A DNA stretch of 64,000 bases from Pseudomonas serbica (GTDB lineage: Bacteria; Pseudomonadota; Gammaproteobacteria; Pseudomonadales; Pseudomonadaceae), in the NCBI RefSeq assembly GCF_028823535.1, contig NZ_JAQIYM010000011.1:62001-126000 (forward strand), read 5' to 3'. Position numbers and translations under genes: made by a program. The notes beneath the pieces were generated by a model, which searched no databases, was not told where the DNA came from, and was given only the letters and a program-made list of their open reading frames with translations. Below, piece by piece: positions 27,059 through 33,741 of the stretch (within the stretch, counting starts at the first letter, position 1; each line of letters begins with the position of its first letter).

Positions 27059-27772
27059 ATGAAACAGCATCGGTTGGCGGCGGCGGTGGCCCTGGTTAGC
27101 CTGGTACTTGCGGGTTGCGACTCGCAAACCAGCGTAGAGCTGAAAACCCCGGCGCAAAAAGCTTCCTACGGAATTGGCCTGAACATGGGCAAGAGCCTGG
27201 CTCAGGAAGGCATGGACGATCTGGACTCCAAAGCCGTTGCCCAGGGCATCGAAGATGCGGTTGGCAAGAAAGAGCAGAAGCTGAAGGATGAAGAATTGGT
27301 CGAAGCCTTCGCCGCGCTGCAAAAGCGTGCCGAAGAGCGCATGGCCAAGATGAGCGAAGAGTCGGCAGCGGCCGGCAAGAAATTCCTCGAAGAGAACGGC
27401 AAGAAAGCGGGTGTCGTGACCACCGCTTCCGGCCTGCAATACGAAGTGGAAAAGAAAGCCGAAGGTCCACAGCCTAAGCCGACTGACGTAGTGACCGTTC
27501 ACTACACCGGCAAGCTCACCAACGGCACCGTGTTCGACAGTTCCGTCGAGCGCGGCAGCCCGATTGATCTGCCGGTCAGCGGCGTGATCCCGGGTTGGGT
27601 CGAAGGCCTGCAACTGATGCACGTCGGCGAGAAGTACAAGCTGTACATTCCTAGCGAACTGGCTTACGGCGCGCAAAGCCCAAGCCCGGCGATCCCGGCC
27701 AACTCGGTGCTGGTATTCGACCTGGAACTGCTGGCCATTAAAGACCCAGCCAAAGAAGACGCCGCCAAGTAA
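27059..27772 (+). CDS. fklB: FKBP-type peptidyl-prolyl isomerase lipoprotein
   Basis: A 237-residue envelope proline isomerase and chaperone of the FklB/Mip type. The lipobox LVLAGC places the lipidated Cys at residue 20, followed by Asp, which at +2 can act as an inner-membrane retention signal in E. coli. Residues about 28-125 form the helical dimerisation domain (KASYGIGLNMGKSL). Residues about 130-235 form the FKBP domain with VTVHYTGKLTNGTVFDSS, GVIPGWVEGLQLM and IPSELAYGA. AAGGAAAT precedes the ATG at 27059. A terminator follows. Confidence 0.94.
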   Translation: MKQHRLAAAVALVSLVLAGCDSQTSVELKTPAQKASYGIGLNMGKSLAQEGMDDLDSKAVAQGIEDAVGKKEQKLKDEELVEAFAALQKRAEERMAKMSEESAAAGKKFLEENGKKAGVVTTASGLQYEVEKKAEGPQPKPTDVVTVHYTGKLTNGTVFDSSVERGSPIDLPVSGVIPGWVEGLQLMHVGEKYKLYIPSELAYGAQSPSPAIPANSVLVFDLELLAIKDPAKEDAAK

Positions 27773-27789
27773 TTCGCGTCTGCTTTGAT

Positions 27790-27819
27790 AACAACGCCTC
27801 GCTCATGCGGGGCGTTGTT
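27790..27819 (+). terminator. Terminator of fklB
   Basis: A 13-bp stem (AACAACGCCTCGC / GCGGGGCGTTGTT, one G-U pair) with a TCAT loop. No long T-run follows, so efficiency is uncertain. Confidence 0.7.
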
Positions 27820-28040
27820 GCATCTGGCCTGTATTGAACAAGCCAGTGCACAGGGCTAAACAAAGCGAACAGTTGCGGTAAGCTGAAGTCATAGACAGTG
27901 TGGGGGCCGCGCCTAACCCTCGGCAGACCTCCAAGTCAATGAAATATTAGGATTTTTTAGATGGGCAAAAAACGCCCGATCTGAGTTCAGCCCTTATGAA
28001 ACGGGCCTTTCAGCCATGAAAAGTGGCTCTGTTCACAAGG

Positions 28041-28063
28041 TTATCCACAATTTGTGTGGATAA
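28041..28063. promoter_or_regulatory. Inverted pair of consensus DnaA boxes
   Basis: TTATCCACA at 28041-28049 and its exact inverse TGTGGATAA at 28055-28063, separated by 5 nt. Both match the TTATNCACA DnaA-box consensus. They end 10 nt before the GGAGG ribosome-binding site of the YkvA gene. DnaA binding is inferred. Confidence 0.7.
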
Positions 28064-28082
28064 CATTCTTGCCGGAGGCGTC

Positions 28083-28538
28083 ATGAAAGCACCCTGGAAT
28101 TTTGCTCGTTTCCTGCCCCTGGCCGGACGCCTGCTCGCCCGTGGGCGCTTGCCGACCTTGCTGTTCGCAGTGGCCAGTAAAACTGCCAGCCAGGGGAACC
28201 GACTGGGTAAGCTCAAGGATGATCTGCGCCTGTTGCAGGCACTGTGCCTGGCCTATTGGCGAGGTGAATACCGCGCTATAAGTCCAAAGGCACTGGTCTC
28301 GGTCGTCGCCGGCCTGATGTACTTTCTCAGCCCGGTCGATGCCATTCCGGATTTCCTCCCGGTGTTCGGCATGATCGACGACATCGCCGTGCTGGCTTGG
28401 CTGATGAAAGTCCTCGACGATGAACTCAACGCCTTCCGCGCCTGGCGCAAACGCCAGGTACCGGAGAAGCTCGCCGTGGTCGAACGCCTACCCGATACCC
28501 CTGAAAAACTGAAGCTTCAAGGGCCGAAAAAAACCTGA
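28083..28538 (+). CDS. YkvA/DUF1232 family membrane protein
   Basis: A 151-residue protein with the DUF1232 signature LSPVDAIPDFLPVFGMIDDI in the middle, flanked by hydrophobic segments (LVSVVAGLMYF before it). The function of this family is unknown. GGAGG lies 5 nt before the ATG at 28083. Two DnaA boxes lie directly upstream. Confidence 0.85.
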   Translation: MKAPWNFARFLPLAGRLLARGRLPTLLFAVASKTASQGNRLGKLKDDLRLLQALCLAYWRGEYRAISPKALVSVVAGLMYFLSPVDAIPDFLPVFGMIDDIAVLAWLMKVLDDELNAFRAWRKRQVPEKLAVVERLPDTPEKLKLQGPKKT

Positions 28539-28652
28539 TTCGATCCGGTCTACGCCTTATATGGATAGCCCCCGCGACCTTAGCCGCTGATAGGATTACA
28601 CTTCTAGGGAAAAGTGCCGACTCGCTAAGTGTTTTTGTCCTACGGGGTAGTC

Positions 28653-28994
28653 ATGGATATTCAGATAATTACACGCGAAGGCGAGCCCGAATATGCGGTT
28701 CTGCCATGGGCTCAGTATCAGGCGTTACTGAAAGCAGCAGGCATCAACGAAGCACCGTCGCGTCCGGCCCCGGCGCCGCTCGCGACCACCCCAGACGTGA
28801 TTCTTCCCGGTCTGGATCAACTCCGCAGTTTGCGCGAAGGGAAGGGCATCGCCATCGAGGCGCTGGCCCGCACGGTAGGCATCAGCCCGTCATACCTGGC
28901 CATGATTGAAAGTGGCGAGCGTCTGCCCGACGCCGCGATTCGCCGCAGCCTGGCCTGGGAATTGACGGTGCCAGGATGGAGGGACGAATCGTGA
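28653..28994 (+). CDS. Xre-type helix-turn-helix regulator with antitoxin-like N-terminus
   Basis: A 113-residue protein. Residues about 58-110 form an Xre/Cro helix-turn-helix (LRSLREGKGIAIEALA, then TVGISPSYLAMIESGER). The N-terminal 30 residues (EPEYAVLPWAQYQALLKAAG) resemble the start of Phd/YefM- or RelB-type antitoxins. The start at 28653 follows GGGG. Its stop overlaps a GTG start of the next gene (GTGA), and the Sel1 gene follows that, forming a three-gene operon. Confidence 0.8.
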   Translation: MDIQIITREGEPEYAVLPWAQYQALLKAAGINEAPSRPAPAPLATTPDVILPGLDQLRSLREGKGIAIEALARTVGISPSYLAMIESGERLPDAAIRRSLAWELTVPGWRDES

Positions 28995-29362
28995 GCGTAC
29001 GCATCAGTCGTCAACATTGGGACGGATTGCTCGGGGAACTGGACCAGGCGCGCCGCCAGCGTCATCTGCTGACCTATCGGGCCTTGCTGGAGCGCTTGCA
29101 GCTGCCGACGCCCGCCATGCAAACTCTCACCGCCGCACTCGAACACCTGGCCGCATTGGATGCCAAGGCCGAACAGCCTCTGCGCAGCTCGCTGGTGATC
29201 AGCCAAGGCGCCAGCCGCTTGCCGCGCACCGGTTTCTTTGAGTGCGTCGAGCGCCTGGGGCGTTTCTCCGGCCCGTCCGACGGCGTCGCCGCCGCCTCCT
29301 GGCATGCCTCGGAAGTGGTTCGCGTGTTCGAATACGAGTACCCCGAATCGGCGGAGGCCTGA
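28991..29362 (+). CDS. Conserved hypothetical protein in Xre operon
   Basis: I do not recognise a domain. The 123-residue product is helical in its first half (HWDGLLGELDQARRQRHLLT) and has a more mixed second half (LRSSLVISQGASRLPRTGFF). There is no signal peptide or membrane segment. The GTG start at 28991 overlaps the preceding stop and has GGAGG 8 nt upstream; an ATG at 28976 would add five residues. Placement between a regulator and a Sel1-repeat gene suggests a joint role that cannot be named. Confidence 0.75.
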   Translation: MSVRISRQHWDGLLGELDQARRQRHLLTYRALLERLQLPTPAMQTLTAALEHLAALDAKAEQPLRSSLVISQGASRLPRTGFFECVERLGRFSGPSDGVAAASWHASEVVRVFEYEYPESAEA

Positions 29363-29770
29363 GTGTTTCTGAAGCTCAAGGCACGGGCCGGCTACTGGCT
29401 GGCCCGCCAGTTGTTCCACTGGCCCTGGTTCGTGCGCCAGCCCCGCGGTTGGAGCTGGATGGAGGGTCAGTTCGCCCGCATGGCCAACCTGGGCGATGTC
29501 GGCGCACAGAGTTTTTATGGGCACATCCTGACCTTTCGTGGCGTCGGCCTGGGTGCGCGGGAGGAGGGTATTCGGCTGTTGCGTCTGGCGGCATTGGCGG
29601 GCGATGGCAAGGCGGCGTATCAGGTGGGTGTGATCAGCCTGGCCGGGAGCCCGAGTAAGTCGCCGGATCCGGCAGAGGCGGCGCGATTCTGGACCATGGC
29701 GGCCAACGCCGGGCATCCATTGGCCGAGATCAAACTCAAAGAGTTGGCGGCTGGCGGCTCTTCGCAGTAA
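29363..29770 (+). CDS. Sel1-repeat protein
   Basis: A 135-residue protein with about two Sel1-like repeats (IRLLRLAALAGDGKAAYQVG, and EAARFWTMAANAGHPLAEIK). Sel1 repeats are protein-interaction solenoids. The GTG start immediately follows the stop of the preceding gene, and GGAGG lies a few bases upstream, so translation is probably coupled. A terminator-like hairpin follows at 29793. Confidence 0.82.
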   Translation: MFLKLKARAGYWLARQLFHWPWFVRQPRGWSWMEGQFARMANLGDVGAQSFYGHILTFRGVGLGAREEGIRLLRLAALAGDGKAAYQVGVISLAGSPSKSPDPAEAARFWTMAANAGHPLAEIKLKELAAGGSSQ

Positions 29771-29792
29771 TTCGTTTGTTTTTCCATAAGCA

Positions 29793-29824
29793 AACGTGGC
29801 GTGAGGGAAACCCTGTGCCACGTT
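29793..29824 (+). terminator. Probable terminator of the Xre/Sel1 operon
   Basis: An 8-bp stem (AACGTGGC / GCCACGTT) with an inner AGGG/CCCT pairing, followed by GCATTTTATT. It lies between the convergent Sel1 and aminotransferase genes. Confidence 0.65.
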
Positions 29825-29923
29825 GCATTTTATTGGAAGATCCACGCCATGGGCCGGCTGGCCAAGGGCAGGATGCCGCCCTTGAATTCACACGTTCGGC
29901 ATGTGCTGCGGGCAAGATGCGGG

Positions 29924-31057
29924 TTAGTTCATCATCACCTCATCCAGTGCCTTCTCCAGGGTGCTGACCGTGCGCTCGATATTGTGCAGCTTTTCGAGTC
30001 CGAACAGACCGATGCGGAAGGTCTGGAAGTCGGCCGGTTCGTCGCATTGCAACGGCACTCCGGCGGCGATCTGCAGGCCGTGATTGGCAAATTTCTTGCC
30101 GTTCTTGATGTCGGCATCATCGGTGTAGCTCACCACTACGCCAGGGGCTTGAAAGCCGGCGGCGGCCACGCTTTTGATGCCTTTACCGGTCAACATGGCG
30201 CGCACCCGATCGCCCAGAGCCTGTTGTTCGGCGCGGACCTTGTCGAAACCGTAGGCTTGCGTCTCTTTCATCACTTCGTTAAATCGCGCGAGGGAATCGC
30301 TGGGCATGGTCGCATGGTAGGCATGTCCGCCCTGTTCGTAGGCCTGCATGATCTGAAGCCATTTTTTCAGGTCGCAGGCGAAGCTGCTGCTCTGCGTCTG
30401 TTCGATGCGCCCGAGTGCCAGGGAGCTGAGCATCACCAAGGCGCAGCAAGGGGAGGCGCTCCAGCCTTTCTGAGGTGCGCTGATCAGCAGGTCGACTGCG
30501 CATTTGTGCATATCGACCCAAAGCGTGCCCGAGGCGATGCAGTCCAGCACGAACAGGCCACCCACCGCATGCACAGCGTCGCCGACGGCCCGCAGGTATT
30601 CGTCGGGCAGGATAATCCCTGATGAGGTTTCAACGTGGGGAGCGAAGACAATCTGCGGCCTAGAAGCCGCAATGGCTGCCAGCACTTCGTCCAGAGGAGG
30701 TGGGGCGTAGGCAGCCTGGCGACCGGTTTCGACCGGCCGGGCTTTAAGCACCGTGGTGGCCGCCGGGATGTTGCCCATCTCAAGGATCTGGCTCCAGCGA
30801 TAACTGAACCAGCCGTTGCGTATCACCAGGCATGGCTGGTCGGTGGCAAACTGTCGCGCCACCGCCTCCATGCCGAACGTACCACTGCCCGGGACCACCG
30901 CAACAGCCTGGGCGTTGTAGACCTGTTTCAGGGTCTTGGAAATGTTCTTCATCACGTCTTGAAAGGACTGCGACATGTGGTTGAGCGAGCGGTCGGTGTA
31001 GACCACTGAGTACTCGACCAACCCGTCGGGATCGATACTGGGATATAGCTTTGACAT
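29924..31057 (-). CDS. Class V PLP-dependent aminotransferase (alanine-glyoxylate type)
   Basis: A 377-residue class V aminotransferase. The Schiff-base lysine is Lys197 in SAPQKGWSASP, with the cofactor-binding segment VVPGSGTFGMEAVARQ near residue 60 and DCIASGTLWVDM before the lysine. Closest in style to alanine-glyoxylate or serine-pyruvate enzymes; the substrate pair is not certain. I start at the ATG at 31057 (MSKLYPSIDPDG), which has AGGAG upstream, not at the longer frame to 31192. Confidence 0.88.
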   Translation of the reverse strand: MSKLYPSIDPDGLVEYSVVYTDRSLNHMSQSFQDVMKNISKTLKQVYNAQAVAVVPGSGTFGMEAVARQFATDQPCLVIRNGWFSYRWSQILEMGNIPAATTVLKARPVETGRQAAYAPPPLDEVLAAIAASRPQIVFAPHVETSSGIILPDEYLRAVGDAVHAVGGLFVLDCIASGTLWVDMHKCAVDLLISAPQKGWSASPCCALVMLSSLALGRIEQTQSSSFACDLKKWLQIMQAYEQGGHAYHATMPSDSLARFNEVMKETQAYGFDKVRAEQQALGDRVRAMLTGKGIKSVAAAGFQAPGVVVSYTDDADIKNGKKFANHGLQIAAGVPLQCDEPADFQTFRIGLFGLEKLHNIERTVSTLEKALDEVMMN

Positions 31058-31175
31058 GGAGTGACTCCTTTGGCAGAGACTCAGTGGTATCGACCCTGCC
31101 CTAAGCCTTGGCAATTGACAAGTTTGCCCGGATTGAATGGCGACTTCTGTCGAACCGTGATGCGCAGACTGACGA

Positions 31176-31850
31176 CTAACGAATGAACGCACTCAGGTCG
31201 GCGCCCAATCCGTTGATTGCTTGCGCAAAGTCCTCCGCCTTGATTTGCGTTGAAGCATTTTCCAGTTTGTTTTCAAATACCTTGCGCACGACCCTCGCTA
31301 CCGGTTCGTTGGTCGCGGGGTCGAGCAAGACGGCCTCTACATACAATTCGGTGTCTTGATCGCGGTGGCCGGTGACGGCACTGACGCCTCCAACCACGGC
31401 CGCTACAGGAATGATTTCATACCACTTCATGCCTTCGTTGGAGGCATTCACGCCCGTAATGGCAGCTCTCATGACCAAGGGACGTGCATTGGGGGGCAGC
31501 GGCTGCAAGGTGTTGGAAACCTTGTATCGCTTGGACAATGCGGTAACAACAGTCTGGTTGGCAGTCTGTTGAAGTTGCATGAATGTATTCATGTTTATGC
31601 GATCCGTCGCCGTGGGTGCAGGAAACAATTCCAACCCATCGAAATCCACCGTATCAAATGCCGCAGGACTAAAGGTCGGCGAAACCCAGCGCAGTGTCGA
31701 CGCGCCAGTGGCAGAAACCGACGGCTGCAAAACATCATAACGATCCAGATAACCAGAGTACTGGTCGACTTCAGTGACCTTGGAAGCGCAGCCATTGAGC
31801 ATCATTGCGCTCATGACGAAACCAGAAAGCCAATAGCGTGATTTATCCAT
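31176..31850 (-). CDS. DUF3313 lipoprotein
   Basis: A 224-residue lipoprotein with the lipobox MLNGC (Cys21) after a short signal. The body resembles DUF3313, a domain of unknown function, with SGYLDRYDVL near the N-terminus and FDGLELFPAPTA in the middle. AGGACT precedes the ATG at 31850. An alternative longer frame from 31928 lacks a proper signal. It lies 118 nt upstream of the aminotransferase gene on the same strand. Confidence 0.8.
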   Translation of the reverse strand: MDKSRYWLSGFVMSAMMLNGCASKVTEVDQYSGYLDRYDVLQPSVSATGASTLRWVSPTFSPAAFDTVDFDGLELFPAPTATDRINMNTFMQLQQTANQTVVTALSKRYKVSNTLQPLPPNARPLVMRAAITGVNASNEGMKWYEIIPVAAVVGGVSAVTGHRDQDTELYVEAVLLDPATNEPVARVVRKVFENKLENASTQIKAEDFAQAINGLGADLSAFIR

Positions 31851-32152
31851 GATGAGTCCTGTATTGATAAGCAGCATCGCCCCTTGAAGCAGGCCTTTCC
31901 TTGATTTCGCAGTTGGCCAAAACATCAAAATGACCGCTACACAGCATAGTCAGGTAAGGGGGGCTGCAATCGATTCATTTCTCTATGGTTTGTAGAAGGG
32001 GGGGGGAGCAACCACTGGCTGGGCCGCCGGCTATTTCACTGACCTTGGTTTGTGCGCCAGTTTTGGCCTTATCAAAAGATGCGTAAGCGATGGACTTGCA
32101 ACTGGCAGCAGGCCGCAGCTTCGGTTTCCCAGATGCTGACAGTTCAGTTGGA
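31851..32152. other. 302-nt intergenic region with a nine-G tract
   Basis: Lies between the DUF3313 and MerR genes, both on the minus strand, so it should hold the lipoprotein promoter and the MerR 3' end. A run of nine G residues is at 31998-32006. No open frame, tRNA or clear terminator is seen. Confidence 0.6.
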
Positions 32153-32533
32153 TCAGTTGTTCAGCTGCTGAAGCTCAAGTTGCTTGGCAGCACTGGCTTC
32201 GAGGGTTGCACGCTCTTCATCCAGATACCGATAAATGCTTTGGAGGTTGGCGATTTTCTGTTTGATGTCTGCCATCTTCTTTTCAATTAGCTTCGCGCCG
32301 CCAGCACAATCGATCAGCTTGTTGCGCTGCGCATCCAGAATCTCGCCTATTTCCCCGAGGGAAAATCCCATGCTTTGCGCGCGCTGGATAAAGTCCAGAT
32401 CCTGCAGAGTTTGCGCTGTGTAAACGCGATAGTTGTTAGTTTGCCGCAGCGGTGAGATCAGGCCGATTTGCTCGTAGTAACGCAGCGTATGGCGGCTGGC
32501 GCCGCTGCGGGCCTCGAGTTCGCCGATTTTCAT
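32153..32533 (-). CDS. MerR-family transcriptional regulator
   Basis: A 126-residue MerR regulator: winged helix-turn-helix MKIGELEARSGASRHTLRYYE at the N-terminus (split after 20 residues in this quote: the last two are YE), the wing LRQTNNYRVY, then a dimerisation coiled coil. Only one Cys is present, in DCAGG, so metal sensing of the CueR/ZntR type is unlikely. It is divergent from an epimerase gene, and a MerR-style inverted repeat lies between them, so the epimerase is the likely target. Confidence 0.9.
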   Translation of the reverse strand: MKIGELEARSGASRHTLRYYEQIGLISPLRQTNNYRVYTAQTLQDLDFIQRAQSMGFSLGEIGEILDAQRNKLIDCAGGAKLIEKKMADIKQKIANLQSIYRYLDEERATLEASAAKQLELQQLNN

Positions 32534-32544
32534 GAAAACACCGC

Positions 32545-32576
32545 TTGACTATAGAGTTGGGTCGATAGTTTACGCT
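32545..32576 (+). promoter_or_regulatory. MerR-type operator/promoter in the divergent region
   Basis: A -35 box TTGACT (32545-32550) and a possible -10 (TACGCT, 32571-32576) are about 20 nt apart, the over-long spacing typical of MerR-activated promoters. An inverted repeat ACTAT / ATAGT (32548-32552 and 32565-32569) lies in the spacer. MerR binding is inferred. Confidence 0.6.
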
Positions 32577-32607
32577 TGATTTCTCACCTTAACCAAGGAG
32601 CAGGGAA

Positions 32608-33687
32608 ATGAGCGTGGAGTGCTTTGTCACGGGGGGGGCTGGCTTCATCGGTCAACATTTGGTGGCGTACTTGAGTGCAAAAGGTCACACCATTCGAGTG
32701 TTGATGCGTCGCCCAGAGCGACTCGCTGCACTGCGGGAGCAAGTCGGCAATTTGGGAGGGTGCGCAAACCGGGTATTTGCCGTGGCTGGCGATCTGGAAC
32801 GGGACAACCTCGGGCTGAGTCTTGCTGACCGAGAAGTGCTGAGGCACGCCAGCGTCATCTTTCACCTGGGTGCCCACTTCGCATGGGGGCTTTCCGTGGA
32901 GCATTCGCGCGCGGTAAATGTGGAAGGGGCAAAGCGCGTGGCGCTGTTGGCGGCTGAGCAAAAAAGCCGGTTAGTGATGATCGGCGGCTACATGCTGAAA
33001 AATCATGAACATCTGCAACGCATCGGAATTGATCCTCGTTATCCGCAGCTGACGAATTGGCCAGCCGTCTACCGACAGGTCGGTGGTTACGAGGGGAGCA
33101 AGCTGGAGGCGCATTTTGCGACCCTGGAGGTCATGTCCGCCAAGGGCGGGGAGATTATCGTTGTCCACCCCGCGACGGTTTGTGGCCACAGCCGCACGGG
33201 GCATATCCTTGACGGACAGCCGCTGGTGGAGCTGATACGCAACCTTGTGCAGGGAAAGCTGACTGCAGTGCCCGGTACCGCCGAGCATTGGCTACCCCTG
33301 GTCACGGTGGATTACCTGGTTGAGCTGGTGGCGGTTTGTGCGTTTGATCCTGCCATGGTGGGTCAGGAACTGCTGGCGCTTGATGACCAAACGCCCAACT
33401 TGCGAGAACTCCTGGTACAGGTGGCACAGCCTTTGGGCTTGAAGTCTCCCAAGCATTACATTTCACTGCGATTGCTGAAGTGGCTACTGAGTATTCCTCC
33501 CGTCGCGCGTTTTCTGAATACAAAACCCGAAGCCTTGGACTTTATCCAGACCACTCGTTTTGATACAGCGGCGGTCGAGCAATTTGCCAACAGGCATGGA
33601 ATAGCCAAACCGGATATACGTCAGTCTTTGGAGCACACTGCAACGTTCGTCAACGCATATTGCATCGCCAAGGGCCAGGCTCTCTGA
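32608..33687 (+). CDS. NAD-dependent epimerase/dehydratase (extended SDR)
   Basis: A 359-residue extended short-chain dehydrogenase. The NAD(P)-binding motif is VTGGAGFIGQHL near the N-terminus and the catalytic pair is Y-x-x-x-K in GGYEGSKLEAHF. Substrate unknown; members act on nucleotide sugars, sterols or flavonoid-like alcohols. AAGGAG lies 8 nt before the ATG. A run of eight G residues (32631-32638) encodes the TGG of the nucleotide-binding loop. The divergent MerR gene is the likely regulator. Confidence 0.88.
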   Translation: MSVECFVTGGAGFIGQHLVAYLSAKGHTIRVLMRRPERLAALREQVGNLGGCANRVFAVAGDLERDNLGLSLADREVLRHASVIFHLGAHFAWGLSVEHSRAVNVEGAKRVALLAAEQKSRLVMIGGYMLKNHEHLQRIGIDPRYPQLTNWPAVYRQVGGYEGSKLEAHFATLEVMSAKGGEIIVVHPATVCGHSRTGHILDGQPLVELIRNLVQGKLTAVPGTAEHWLPLVTVDYLVELVAVCAFDPAMVGQELLALDDQTPNLRELLVQVAQPLGLKSPKHYISLRLLKWLLSIPPVARFLNTKPEALDFIQTTRFDTAAVEQFANRHGIAKPDIRQSLEHTATFVNAYCIAKGQAL

Positions 33688-33741
33688 CTTTTCCTTGGGG
33701 GGTGACAAAGTCGTTAGCCCCAATCAAATGGACTTTCCTAC

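Larger units (their letters stand above)
27773..28082. other. 310-nt intergenic region between fklB and the YkvA gene
   Basis: It holds the fklB terminator, an unassigned stretch with a GGGC/GCCC hairpin (27959-27982) and a second GCCC/GGGC pair just downstream, and an inverted pair of DnaA boxes. No open frame with a convincing start is seen. The hairpins could belong to a small RNA or to a leader of the YkvA gene. Confidence 0.6.

Noticed and set aside
28653..29362. A classical type II toxin-antitoxin pair
   Set aside because: No known toxin fold is seen in the second gene and a Sel1 gene follows in the same operon; kept only as a weak possibility in the findings.
29801..30622. 273-codon frame antisense to the aminotransferase gene
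   Set aside because: Mirror of a strong coding sequence with clear PLP-enzyme motifs; the antisense product has no recognisable motif.
31998..32006. Nine-G run as a phase-variation switch for a gene
   Set aside because: It lies in non-coding DNA about 150 nt upstream of the lipoprotein start and not between clear promoter boxes.
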